Assembly (NCBI RefSeq): GCF_014203395.1
Contig: NZ_JACHIW010000004.1
Span: 62,001 to 126,000, forward strand
Source of the DNA: Saccharopolyspora phatthalungensis
Lineage (GTDB): Bacteria; Actinomycetota; Actinomycetes; Mycobacteriales; Pseudonocardiaceae
DNA: 64,000 nt
Direction: 5' to 3'
Shown piece after piece: positions 33,775 to 42,587 of this stretch (its first letter is position 1; each line of letters starts with the position of its first letter). The position numbers and the translations under genes were made by a program. The notes beneath the pieces are model-generated. The model made no database searches. It worked only from the letters and a program-made list of their open reading frames with translations, and had not been told where the DNA came from.

Positions 33775-35184
33775 ATGACCAACGAACAGGTACTCGGTTT
33801 CCCGCAGGGTTTCATATGGGGGGCGGCGACGGCCTCTTACCAGATCGAAGGCGGGGCTAAGGAAGATGGCCGCGGCCCGTCGATCTGGGACACCTTCGCC
33901 GCCCAGGAAGGCAAGGTCCTGGGCGGTGATACCGGTGAGGTGGCGTGTGATCATTTCCATCGTTATGCCGAGGACGTGGCGTTGATGGCCGAGCTGGGCC
34001 TGCCGTCGTACCGGTTCTCGGTGTCCTGGCCCAGGGTGATGCCTGATGGTCGGACGCTCAATCCTTCCGGGGTCGCGTTCTATGACCGGCTGGTGGATGA
34101 GTTGCTGGCTCGGGGTATCTCGCCGATGGTCACGCTGTACCACTGGGATTTGCCGCAGGCGCTGGAGGACCAGGGTGGCTGGCGGGTGCGGGATACCGCC
34201 GCGCGGTTCGCCGATTATGCCGTGGCGGTGCACGGTGTGCTGGGTGACCGGGTGCGGGACTGGACGACGTTGAACGAGCCGTTCTGTTCGGCGTTTCTGG
34301 GTTATGGCAACGGGGTGCACGCGCCGGGTATCGCCGAGCCTGGGACCGCGTTGGTGGCCGCGCATCATCATCTGCTGGCTCATGGGCAGGGGATGGCCGC
34401 GTTGCGGGCCCTCGCTCGTCCGGATCAGCGGTTTTCGCTGGTGCTGAACTTTTCGCCGGTGCTCACCGATGCCGATGATGCGGCTCATCGTGAGGCGGCG
34501 CGCAAGTTCGATGGCATGCATAACAGGATGTTTCTTGACCCGGTGCTGGGGCGTGGTTATCCGCAGGACGTGCTGGCTGATCTTGAGCACCTGAACGCTC
34601 TGGAGCCGGCGATCCGGGAGGGTGATATGGAGTTGATCACCACGCCGCTGGACTGGCTTGGGGTCAACTATTACGCGCCGACACGGGTGGCGCCGTTGCC
34701 TGATGTGTCCGCGCCCAGCAATTGCGGGTTGCCCGGTATGCGCGGTTTCGATGTGTTGCCGCCTCGGGGTCCGTTGACGTCGTTCGGGTGGGAGCAGACT
34801 CCGGGTTCGCTGACCGATTTGCTGGTCTGGCTGCACGAGCACTGTCCGGAGTTGCCGATCGTGGTGGCGGAGAACGGGGCTGCTTTCCCGGACACGCTGG
34901 ACAATGGCCGGGTTCGTGATTCCCAGCGGGTCCGTTATATCGCGGACCATCTGCGGGCCGTGCATGCCGCTATCGAGCGTGGTGCCGATGTCCGTGGTTA
35001 TTTGGCGTGGTCCTTGCTGGACAACTTCGAGTGGGCGATGGGTTATACCCAGCGTTTCGGCCTGATCCACGTCGACTTCGACACCCAGCAACGCACCATC
35101 AAGGACAGCGCCCGCTTCTACTCCAGCGTCGTGGAAAACAACACCGTACCGGCCGAGGGTCCCGCGGAGCTCATTATGGACTGA
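33775..35184 (+). CDS. bglC: GH1 family beta-glucosidase
   Basis: ATG 33775 lies a few bases after the permease remnant's stop, giving 469 aa, normal for GH1. FIWGAATASYQIEGG opens the barrel. The acid/base Glu168 lies in TTLNEPF and the nucleophile Glu366 in VVAENGAAF. The C-terminal WSLLDNFEWAMGYTQRFGL motif is intact. It hydrolyses terminal beta-glucosides such as cellobiose in the cytoplasm. The remnants upstream suggest it once ended a cebEFG-bglC type operon; the symbol follows that analogy. A second job on glycosylated metabolites of the adjacent cluster is possible but unsupported. Confidence 0.93.
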   Translation: MTNEQVLGFPQGFIWGAATASYQIEGGAKEDGRGPSIWDTFAAQEGKVLGGDTGEVACDHFHRYAEDVALMAELGLPSYRFSVSWPRVMPDGRTLNPSGVAFYDRLVDELLARGISPMVTLYHWDLPQALEDQGGWRVRDTAARFADYAVAVHGVLGDRVRDWTTLNEPFCSAFLGYGNGVHAPGIAEPGTALVAAHHHLLAHGQGMAALRALARPDQRFSLVLNFSPVLTDADDAAHREAARKFDGMHNRMFLDPVLGRGYPQDVLADLEHLNALEPAIREGDMELITTPLDWLGVNYYAPTRVAPLPDVSAPSNCGLPGMRGFDVLPPRGPLTSFGWEQTPGSLTDLLVWLHEHCPELPIVVAENGAAFPDTLDNGRVRDSQRVRYIADHLRAVHAAIERGADVRGYLAWSLLDNFEWAMGYTQRFGLIHVDFDTQQRTIKDSARFYSSVVENNTVPAEGPAELIMD

Positions 35185-35232
35185 GCACACCCCGAAAAAC
35201 CGACTTTGAACTCCAGCGCCATGGTCCGACGG

Positions 35233-36093
35233 TCAGCTGAGGACCTGTTCGCGGCTGCTCTTGGTGGCGGCATGCTTCGACAACGCGGCGAGATCGTCCT
35301 CCACGGTCAGGTATCTTCCGGAGAGCGCGTCGGCCTGGCCCGCGGCAAGTTGGATCAGCACCTCGTTGGCACGTTCCGGCGTCGTGAAGTTACCGCTGTC
35401 CCGTTGTTCTTGAAGCCAGTCGCCGATGCGATCGGTCCAGACGTCTCCGGTCGGTCCCTGACGCAGGTGGTCGCCGGTCAGGCCGATGTCGAGCAGACCG
35501 GGGTGGTAGCTGAGGACCACCACCCCGTAGTCCCGGGTTTCCGGCGCTAGGTTCTCGGTGAGCTTGATGACGGCCGCCTTGGAGACCGAATACGCGGAGG
35601 CATGCGGCCAGCGGTACTTGCCGGCGGCGCTGACGATGTTGATGATGCGTCCGAAACCCCGTTCGGTCATTGCCGGGAGCACCGCTCGGCAGGCGCGCGT
35701 GGTTCCGCGCAGATTGACTTCGAGGGTGTGCCACCACTGGTCGGTATCCGTTTCCCACAGCGGCCCGTGCGGGCCGGGCACGCCCGCGTTGTTGACCAGG
35801 ATGTCGACCGCGCCGAAGGCGGCCGTGGCGTCGCTGACGACCCGGGTCATCGCGTCCGGGTCGGTCAGGTCGGCCTGGCAGGCCAGCACTTGATCGGTGC
35901 GGTCGGCTAACTCCTTGGCCACCACGCTAAGACTCTCCCGGTCCCGAGCGGTGATCACCAGATTGGCACCCGCACTGGCGAGGGCGTCGGCGAAGAGACG
36001 GCCGAGCCCTCGTGCCCCGCCGGTGAGCAACACGGTTCGACCCGACAACGGTTTCGCGTTGCTTGTGCGATCTCTCGGTTCCGGAACGACCAT
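35233..36093 (-). CDS. Short-chain dehydrogenase/reductase
   Basis: The 286-aa protein has the NAD(P)-binding TGGARGLG motif (residues ~24-31), NNAG at 101-104 and the catalytic set Ser155, Tyr168 and Lys172 (YSVSK). It is a classical cytoplasmic SDR with a C-terminal extension. Transcribed on the minus strand after the alcohol dehydrogenase (55-bp gap), it appears to be the last gene of the aromatic operon. It could reduce a keto group or oxidise an alcohol in the pathway; the substrate is unknown. Confidence 0.88.
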   Translation of the reverse strand: MVVPEPRDRTSNAKPLSGRTVLLTGGARGLGRLFADALASAGANLVITARDRESLSVVAKELADRTDQVLACQADLTDPDAMTRVVSDATAAFGAVDILVNNAGVPGPHGPLWETDTDQWWHTLEVNLRGTTRACRAVLPAMTERGFGRIINIVSAAGKYRWPHASAYSVSKAAVIKLTENLAPETRDYGVVVLSYHPGLLDIGLTGDHLRQGPTGDVWTDRIGDWLQEQRDSGNFTTPERANEVLIQLAAGQADALSGRYLTVEDDLAALSKHAATKSSREQVLS

Positions 36094-36148
36094 TGTGGTG
36101 ATCTCCTGATTATCGGCTGTATCGCTTATCGCCCACTATGGACGTTGC

Positions 36149-37174
36149 TCAGAGGCGGGCCAGGGCCTTGATCGCGGTGCGGTCGGCCATGGCTTGGTAG
36201 GCGTCCGGGATGCCGTCGAGGTCGACGGTCATGTCGAACACCGGCGACGGGTCCAGGTCACCGGACAGCACGTCGGCGAGGAGCGTCGGGGCCACCTCGC
36301 GGACCGGTGTCAGTCCGCCGCTCAGGGTGAGGTTGCGAAGGAAGATGGGCGATACGTCGTTGATCGTGAAGTGGGGAGCGCCGATCATCGCGATCGATCC
36401 GCCATCGCGCACCACGTCCAGCGCGGTGTCGATGGAGGACTGGACGCCGACGCATTCCACGACGCAGTGCGCTCCTCGCCCATTGGTCAGTTCGCGGACG
36501 CGAGCGCCGGCCTCGGCGCCGCGCTCCGAAACGATGGACGTGGCTCCGAATCCCGCACCGACCGAAAGGCGCGATTGGTGCGAACCGAGCAGAATGATCT
36601 GCTCTGCGCCCGCACGACGAGCAGCGAGCACAGCGCATAGCCCAACCGCGCCGTCCCCGACAACGGCCACTGTGGACCCCTGCCGCACCGCCGCTGCCCG
36701 CACGCCGTGCGTTCCGGTCGCCATCACATCCGTCAAGGTCAGCAAGGCGGGCAGGCGTTCGTCCCCGACGGTGAGCGGCAACCGCGTCAGGTTGGCGTCG
36801 GCGAACGGCACCCGGACGGCCTCGCCCTGCCCACCGTCGTTTTCGCCTCCCCACATGCCGCCGCTGCGGCAGGAAGTCGAAAGCCCGTCCTGACATGCGT
36901 CGCACGTGCCGTCGGAATACCAAAACGGCGCCAAGACCACGTCGCCGCGGCGCAATCCCGCGACGTCCTTGCCGATATCTTCGATCACGCCGAGGAATTC
37001 ATGCCCGGCTCGCGGCCCGGGCAGGATCGCCTCGCCGCTGCGATATCCCCACAAATCGGTCCCGCACACGGCGGCGAGCACGACGCGCACGACTGCGTCG
37101 GTCGGCTCCTTGATCTCGGGGTCTGGGAGATCGGAAACGCGGACATTCCCGGATTCACGAACTATGGCGCGCAT
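36149..37174 (-). CDS. Zinc-dependent alcohol dehydrogenase (MDR family)
   Basis: At 341 aa this is a medium-chain dehydrogenase. Catalytic zinc ligands lie in AAVCGTD and AGHEFLG, with VAVVGDGAVGLCAVLAA as the nucleotide-binding loop. The structural zinc lobe GTCDACQDGLSTSC shows three Cys, with Asp where a fourth is common. It lies 134 bp after the CoA ligase and 55 bp before the SDR on the same strand. It could interconvert an alcohol and an aldehyde in the aromatic pathway. Confidence 0.88.
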   Translation of the reverse strand: MRAIVRESGNVRVSDLPDPEIKEPTDAVVRVVLAAVCGTDLWGYRSGEAILPGPRAGHEFLGVIEDIGKDVAGLRRGDVVLAPFWYSDGTCDACQDGLSTSCRSGGMWGGENDGGQGEAVRVPFADANLTRLPLTVGDERLPALLTLTDVMATGTHGVRAAAVRQGSTVAVVGDGAVGLCAVLAARRAGAEQIILLGSHQSRLSVGAGFGATSIVSERGAEAGARVRELTNGRGAHCVVECVGVQSSIDTALDVVRDGGSIAMIGAPHFTINDVSPIFLRNLTLSGGLTPVREVAPTLLADVLSGDLDPSPVFDMTVDLDGIPDAYQAMADRTAIKALARL

Positions 37175-37308
37175 TCTGCTGCCCTCCGTGTTGTGCTGTT
37201 CGCCCCGCGCTGGTCGGGGAGTGGTTCAGTGGTGGAACGGACTGTTCGTTGCGGTCGATCGGTGTGAACGTCCGTTCGCTCTGGCTCACCACCGCACGTT
37301 GGAGGGAC

Positions 37309-38823
37309 TTACGTCCGTGCCGCCGGTACTTCCGGAGTGCGATCTGGTGCACCTTCGCGGCGCCGTAGCGCTTGTTTGTCGACTTTGCCCGTCGGGTTTC
37401 GTGGCAGGCCGTCCACGAACACGACGACCTTCGGGATCTTGTACTTGCCGAGATGTGCTCGCGCGAAGTTCCGGAGTTCGTCGGCGGTCAGGCCCGGTTC
37501 GGCAACGACCAGGGCCTTGCCGACCTCGCCCCACACCGGATCCGGCATGCCGATGACGGCGACGTCGACCACACCGGGGTGGTCGCGCAGGGCCGCTTCG
37601 ACCTCGGCGGGGTAGACGTTCTCCCCGCCGGAGATGAACATGTCCTTGAGCCGGTCGATGATGCGGTAGTCGCCGATCTCATCGACGACGGCGACATCGC
37701 CCGTGCACAGCCAGCCGTCCTCGTTGAGGGGACTGACATCGGGGCGCCGCCAGTATTCCGAGACGACGTTGGGACCGAACACCTCCAGCTCGCCGGGTTC
37801 GTCGACCGCCGCAGGGCGCCCGTCCGGGGTTCGCAGCCGGACATCGGTGAAGAAGGCGGGCGCGCCCGCCGCCCCGGCGTGCTCGACTCCGTCGCCGGGG
37901 GATTGCATCAGCACACTGGGCGCGGCCTCGGTCAAGCCATAACCCTGCATCAGCGGCAGGTTTCGTGCCTGGTAGCGCTCGATGAGCTCGGCCGTCAGCG
38001 GTGCGCCGCCGCAAAGCAGGAACCGCAGGCTGGACAGGTTGGCCCCGGGCCAGCGCGGCGAGCGGGCCAGCGCCTCGAACATCGTGGGAACGCCGGCTAA
38101 GAACGTGATTCGGTGCCGTTCGATCAGGTCGAAGCTGCGCTCGACGTCGAACTTATTCTCCAGCACGACAGTGCCGCCCTTGAGCAGCGTTGGCAGGCAA
38201 GCCATCCCGAGCGCGGCGGTGTGGAACAGGGGCGCGGACAGCAACGCGACGTCGGTTCCGCACAGGTCTATGTCAATGACGACATTGACCGAGTTCCAGG
38301 TGAGGTTCCCGTGGGTGAGCAGAGCGCCTTTGGGACGACCGGTGGTGCCCGAGGTGTAGAGAATCAGGGCCACGTCATCGAGCACAACGGGCTTGCGCAC
38401 CGGTTCGCTAGCTGTGAGTGCGTCGAAGTCGGCGACGTCGACCGTGCGCAGACCCGGGCGATCGGCGGCGAGTGCGTGGGCGTTCTCGCCGTACCGCGAG
38501 TCGTACACCAGCAGCGTCGCGCCCGAGTCATCGAGCAGGAAGCCCAGTTCGGCGTCGGCCAGGCGGGTGTTCAGCGGCACGAATACCGCGCCCACCTGTC
38601 CGGCGCCGAACAGGGTCGTCAGGAAACCCGGCTGGTTGGGGCCCAGGAACGCCACCCGGTCCCCGTGGTGAATTCCTTGTTCGACAAGGAAACGCGCAAC
38701 CCCGTGGCTGTGCGCCGCCAACTGTGCGTAGGTGTAGGAGTCGTCGCCGTAGATCACGGCCACGGACTCGGGTGTCCTGCGTGCGCGGCGAGCAGGCCAG
38801 GAACCCAATCCCTGATTAAGCAT
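37309..38823 (-). CDS. Acyl/aryl-CoA ligase (AMP-forming)
   Basis: The 504-aa adenylating enzyme has the P-loop LYTSGTTGRPKGALLTH, the GYGLTEAAP motif, TGDVAVVDEIGDYRIIDR and the terminal PRNPTGKVDK lysine motif, so both half-reactions look intact. It resembles medium-chain or cinnamate-type CoA ligases. Located 39 bp after the O-methyltransferase in the operon with the ammonia-lyase, it most likely activates the arylacrylic acid as its CoA thioester. A starter unit for the PKS is a natural use, but that is inference. Confidence 0.9.
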   Translation of the reverse strand: MLNQGLGSWPARRARRTPESVAVIYGDDSYTYAQLAAHSHGVARFLVEQGIHHGDRVAFLGPNQPGFLTTLFGAGQVGAVFVPLNTRLADAELGFLLDDSGATLLVYDSRYGENAHALAADRPGLRTVDVADFDALTASEPVRKPVVLDDVALILYTSGTTGRPKGALLTHGNLTWNSVNVVIDIDLCGTDVALLSAPLFHTAALGMACLPTLLKGGTVVLENKFDVERSFDLIERHRITFLAGVPTMFEALARSPRWPGANLSSLRFLLCGGAPLTAELIERYQARNLPLMQGYGLTEAAPSVLMQSPGDGVEHAGAAGAPAFFTDVRLRTPDGRPAAVDEPGELEVFGPNVVSEYWRRPDVSPLNEDGWLCTGDVAVVDEIGDYRIIDRLKDMFISGGENVYPAEVEAALRDHPGVVDVAVIGMPDPVWGEVGKALVVAEPGLTADELRNFARAHLGKYKIPKVVVFVDGLPRNPTGKVDKQALRRREGAPDRTPEVPAART

Positions 38824-38862
38824 TCCGCTCCCCTGTCAAACATCGCTCGGTTTCTCGGCGGT

Positions 38863-39531
38863 CTAGCGCTTGCGTGCCATGGTTAGCCCGTCGGCGATCG
38901 GGAGCATGACCGATTCGACGCGCTCGTCGGCTCGGACCCGGTCGTTGAAGGCCCGAATGGCGCTGGCATTGCCGGTGGCGTCCGGATCGGCCGCCTCGCC
39001 TCCGTACAGGACGTTGTCGGCGAGCAGCAGTCCGCCGGGGCGTACCCGGGGCACGAGCTCTTCCCAGTAGGTCTCGTATCCGGGCTTGTCGGCATCGAGG
39101 AACACCAGGTCGATCAGCGGCTCTTCGGGCAACGACCGGAGGGTGTCCGCCGCGGGCCCGATGCGCGGTTCGATGCGGTCGTCGACGCCGGCTCGCTTCC
39201 AGGCGTCCCGCGCGATGCTCATCCATTCCTCGGACAGGTCGCAGGTGGTCACCCGGCCATCCGGCGGCAGGCCCAGCGCGAACGCGAGGGTGGAATACCC
39301 GGTGAAGGTCCCCACTTCGACGATCCACCTGGCATTGACCAGGCGAGTGAGCAGGGTCAGGAACGCCGCCTGTTCGTGCGGGACCTGCATCTCGGCACAC
39401 CCACCGAGAGTGTGCGTCCGGTTGATCAGGTCCCGCTGCACCGGGGTGGGCGGCTTGGCCTGGTCCAGCAGGTACTCGTACAGGGCGGGAGTGATCTGCA
39501 GCGTCTTGATGTCGCCCGCGGTGGTGTTCAT
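38863..39531 (-). CDS. Caffeoyl-CoA/catechol-type O-methyltransferase
   Basis: ATG 39531 overlaps the upstream stop by 4 bp and has GAAGGGA in front, giving 222 aa, typical for the metal-dependent catechol/caffeoyl-CoA OMT family. WIVEVGTFTGYSTLAFAL is the SAM-binding motif. LVFLDADKPGYETYW provides the metal-binding Asp, and LLLADNVLYGG the second metal ligand pair. Such enzymes methylate one hydroxyl of a catechol. With an aromatic ammonia-lyase and CoA ligase beside it, a ferulate- or isoferulate-type product is likely. Confidence 0.9.
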   Translation of the reverse strand: MNTTAGDIKTLQITPALYEYLLDQAKPPTPVQRDLINRTHTLGGCAEMQVPHEQAAFLTLLTRLVNARWIVEVGTFTGYSTLAFALGLPPDGRVTTCDLSEEWMSIARDAWKRAGVDDRIEPRIGPAADTLRSLPEEPLIDLVFLDADKPGYETYWEELVPRVRPGGLLLADNVLYGGEAADPDATGNASAIRAFNDRVRADERVESVMLPIADGLTMARKR

Positions 39532-40523
39532 GGACGTCCCTTCATAGGTAGGGCAAACGATGGGGCGCCGCCGGCACGCTGCGCCACGATCTTTTCGGCG
39601 ACTGAGTCTTGGGACGCGACGGCCTCGGCGATCCCCAGCAGAAGGTCCCCGGCCTTTTCCTCGAATTCCGCGAATGCGTCGCGGAGCGTGGCGTCCAGCA
39701 GCGCCGGCGGAGAATCGGGCCCGCTCAAGCCGTGGACGGCGATGTCGGACATGACCTGGGCGAAGCGCCGGACGAGCTGCGCGGTGAACGCTCGCCGGCA
39801 CAGCGGGCGTCGCTCGACCTGGAAGAAGGCGTCGTAGGCGACACGTTCGGCCTCGGTCGGTCCCTGCGGGCGGCGCCCGGCATCCCGGAGGAGGGAGCCG
39901 CCGTCCGGCACGAGTTTCTTGGCGACGGCCATGTGCACCCGGTGATTGGCCTTGGCGGCCTCTCTGAGCGGTGCGATGGCCGCGGCGGGGTGGGTGTTTC
40001 GGATGTGCCGCAGGAGTCCCGGAATCATCTCGTAGTCGCGGGCCCACAGACCGCTGAAAGCCGGGTCGCAGGACATCATGTCAACGCGCACGGTGGCCGC
40101 GTAGTGCTCGGCCGAGCAGCTTCCGGTGTAAAGGAACAGCAGGGAGTACGCCTCATACAGGCGCGCCGCCATGCCGATCGCATCGGCAGAGGGTTCGGGA
40201 TCGGCGGCGATCGCGCGCAGCCATCGTTGCTTCAGCTGCCAGACGCCGAAAGCGGCGTGGTGACCGACCATCCAGCGGTAGCGGATCCGCTGCACCAGGT
40301 CCAGCGGCGCCCGCAGCTGGGCGGCGGGTCCGCCGTGGGCAGCCTGGGTAAGTGTCCGCACATCGTCTTCGATCGGTTGGGGGCACCCCGGCGCGTCCTC
40401 GGCCGGATGGGAGCACGGCGATAGGCTTTCGTCCGGATTGGCCAGTACAAGTGGACTGACTTCACCATACGTTGACGGGTCGGAAACCCGTAAACACACA
40501 TCGCCCGGCGCGGAAGGTTTCAT
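39528..40523 (-). CDS. Unrecognised His-rich helical protein; possible heme-type aromatic hydroxylase
   Basis: This 331-aa protein starts 12 bp after the ammonia-lyase stop and overlaps the O-methyltransferase by 4 bp. It is predicted largely helical, with conserved-looking histidines in RWMVGHHAAFGVWQLKQRW, SAEHYAATVRVDMM, RHIRNTHPA and NHRVHMAVAKKL. No named domain is certain. A catechol methyltransferase in the operon calls for a ring 3-hydroxylation. The size, helical content and histidines would suit a heme-dependent tyrosine hydroxylase (LmbB2/TyrH type), making DOPA before the lyase step. That identity is inference from context, not motif proof. Confidence 0.45.
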   Translation of the reverse strand: MKPSAPGDVCLRVSDPSTYGEVSPLVLANPDESLSPCSHPAEDAPGCPQPIEDDVRTLTQAAHGGPAAQLRAPLDLVQRIRYRWMVGHHAAFGVWQLKQRWLRAIAADPEPSADAIGMAARLYEAYSLLFLYTGSCSAEHYAATVRVDMMSCDPAFSGLWARDYEMIPGLLRHIRNTHPAAAIAPLREAAKANHRVHMAVAKKLVPDGGSLLRDAGRRPQGPTEAERVAYDAFFQVERRPLCRRAFTAQLVRRFAQVMSDIAVHGLSGPDSPPALLDATLRDAFAEFEEKAGDLLLGIAEAVASQDSVAEKIVAQRAGGAPSFALPMKGRP

Positions 40524-40535
40524 CAGAGGCTCCCC

Positions 40536-42047
40536 TCATAACGAGTGCTGGCCGGCGCAGCTCTCATCGAGAACGTCAGCCGCCTTGCGGACGTCCTCGT
40601 CCAATGGACGGTCAGGATTGACCGGTGCGACGACCTCGGCGAGCCGGTCGAACAAAGCGACACACCCGGGTGCGGTCGGGCGGCGTCCGCCGACGTGAAC
40701 GGCCTGCCGCAGGGCGACGGCAAGCGAGCCGTGCAGCAGGCGCAGGGTTTGCGCTTGGTCCAAAGCGTTCAGGGCGGCCTGGGTTCCGAAGGGGATGACG
40801 TCCTGGTTGTGCCAGTTCGTGGGCAGGCTTTGGATCGATGCGGGAGTCGCGGACCGCCGCATTGACGCCACCATCGCGGTGGCCGCGAGTTGCACACCCT
40901 GCACGGCGTGTTGGGCGCCGGGATTGGCGGCGAGCATCGGTGGCATCCCGCCATTGCGATGCGGGTCGATCAGCAGGTCCAGTTGCCGTTCGGCGAGGTT
41001 GCCCAGTTGCGTGGCGACGAGCGTCAGCAAGTCGGTGGAGAATGCCGCCGGCTGGCCGAAGAAGTTCCCGCCGTGCGCCACGAAATCGTCCTCGGGGAAG
41101 AACAGCGGGTTGTCACTGATGCTGTTGATGTCGTCGCGCACCACGCCGTCGGCGTAGTCGAGCGCGGAGGTGGCGGCGCCGATGAGCTGCGGGGTGCAGC
41201 GGATGCTGTAGGGCTCTTGCAGCGCCCTGGTTCCGGAGGGCACCAGGCCTTCGAGCAGTCCGCGCAGCTCGCTGCCAACCTGGCCGGCATGCGGGTGGCC
41301 GAAAGCCGCGAGCAAGCGCGAATCCAGGAAGGCGGGGGAGCAGCCGAGGACATCGATGAGCAGCGCCGACAATGACACCGCGGCGAGGCGGGAGCGAGAC
41401 AGGGACGCCACCGCGAGTCCGGCCGCGGCAGCCGTCAGGGAGGTCCCGTTCACCAGCGCCAGGGCATCGCGTCCGTCGAGGTCGACCGGTTCCAGGTGGG
41501 CACGCCGCAGCGCCTCGGCGGCCGGCAGCCGCTCTTGGCCGACGTAGGCATGTCCCTCACCTCGAAGCGCTCGGGCGACGTAGGACAGCGGAACCAGGTC
41601 GCCACTGGCTCCCAGCGACCCCAAGCGCGGTACCGCCGGGGTGAAATCCGTGCGCAAGGCGTTCGCGAGACTGTCGACGACGCCGAGCGACACCCCGGAA
41701 CGCCCCTGTGCGAGCGACCACATCCGGATCAGCATCGCGGCCCGCACCACGGGCTGTGCCAGATCGGGCCCCTGGCCGGCGCCCAGATGCAGCAGCGCGT
41801 TGTCGCACTGCTCGCTGGTGGTTTCACGCCCGTCGAAGACCACCAGCGGACCGAAGCCGGTGGTAGCCCCATAAACCGATCGACCGCTGTCGAGGGTCTG
41901 GAGGACGAATGCCCGGCAGGTCTCGATTCGCTCCCGTGCCGCGGCGTCCACGGTGACATCGATGTGTCCGCGCGCGCGTTCGAGGTCGCCAATGGTCAGT
42001 GGAGATTCGGGAGTCACCGCAATTGTGCGGACCGGCGCCGAGGTCAT
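40536..42047 (-). CDS. Aromatic amino-acid ammonia-lyase (MIO type, tyrosine-like pocket)
   Basis: This 503-aa protein has the self-cyclising ASG triad at 147-149 (LGSLGASGDLVPLS), the catalytic Tyr59 in YGATTGFG, and NSISDNPLFF. These are hallmarks of the histidine/phenylalanine/tyrosine ammonia-lyase family. The selectivity position reads His87-Leu88 (NALLHLGAG), the pair that favours a hydroxylated ring in bacterial tyrosine ammonia-lyases, rather than the Ser-His of histidases. It should release ammonia to give coumarate- or caffeate-type acids; some relatives are aminomutases instead. It is first in a six-gene minus-strand operon and divergent from the monooxygenase at 42588. GGAGA precedes the ATG. 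Confidence 0.88.
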   Translation of the reverse strand: MTSAPVRTIAVTPESPLTIGDLERARGHIDVTVDAAARERIETCRAFVLQTLDSGRSVYGATTGFGPLVVFDGRETTSEQCDNALLHLGAGQGPDLAQPVVRAAMLIRMWSLAQGRSGVSLGVVDSLANALRTDFTPAVPRLGSLGASGDLVPLSYVARALRGEGHAYVGQERLPAAEALRRAHLEPVDLDGRDALALVNGTSLTAAAAGLAVASLSRSRLAAVSLSALLIDVLGCSPAFLDSRLLAAFGHPHAGQVGSELRGLLEGLVPSGTRALQEPYSIRCTPQLIGAATSALDYADGVVRDDINSISDNPLFFPEDDFVAHGGNFFGQPAAFSTDLLTLVATQLGNLAERQLDLLIDPHRNGGMPPMLAANPGAQHAVQGVQLAATAMVASMRRSATPASIQSLPTNWHNQDVIPFGTQAALNALDQAQTLRLLHGSLAVALRQAVHVGGRRPTAPGCVALFDRLAEVVAPVNPDRPLDEDVRKAADVLDESCAGQHSL

Positions 42048-42518
42048 TTATGTCTCCGTCGGTTGGAGTGAAGCCCAGTTCGGTGCGCGAGCCGGTCGAG
42101 TCCGAGTGAATCCCCCAAGCAAGCCGTTCGGTTGCGCTGGGACAACGCCGACTTCGGCACGGTTGTCACCTTATGAGTCGCGAGTGGGCAACGGCACAGA
42201 GGGGGAGTTAAAGAGGCAAGAATCTATGTACTTCTGGCCATCAAGTCGGGGCGGGAAATGTTTTCCCGGCCCGTCGGCGCCGGGAACGGGGGGCGCCGAC
42301 GGGTGAGCGCCTGCCTTTTAGGGCACTTTTTCCGGGGGAGGCGGGCAGTGTTGTGGAATGGCTTCCGTTGTGGAGATTTCGGCGCGCGGCCGAGTCTTGC
42401 CGCCGGTGCTGGGCGAACTGCCGACAGTGGGCACGCGGGCCGGTCGGACCTCGTTGCGGCTGTCCGAAATGGTCCGATCCTTTTCGGACGCGGTGACCAA
42501 GTTTGGGGTAACCGAGTG
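42048..42518. promoter_or_regulatory. Divergent intergenic region
   Basis: About 470 bp separates the ammonia-lyase operon from the promoter of the monooxygenase. It holds no gene. An inverted repeat GTCCGAAA/TTTCGGAC at 42462-42489, with GGTCCGAT between and CGGTCGGACC nearby, may be a second regulator site. Confidence 0.5.
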
Positions 42519-42568
42519 TTGACTTACGCCGAATGGGCGACGTAGCGTGCAAGTCAACGGTTGGTTAC
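42519..42568 (+). promoter_or_regulatory. Promoter and putative TetR operator of the monooxygenase gene
   Basis: TTGACT (42519-42524) and TAGCGT (42543-42548) are an 18-bp-spaced -35/-10 pair. Directly downstream, GTCAACGGTTGGTTAC (42553-42568) matches the reverse complement of a site in front of the tetR gene at 13 of 16 positions. A repressor bound here would block transcription start. Confidence 0.55.
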
Positions 42569-42587
42569 AAGGCGACGAGGAGGAGCG

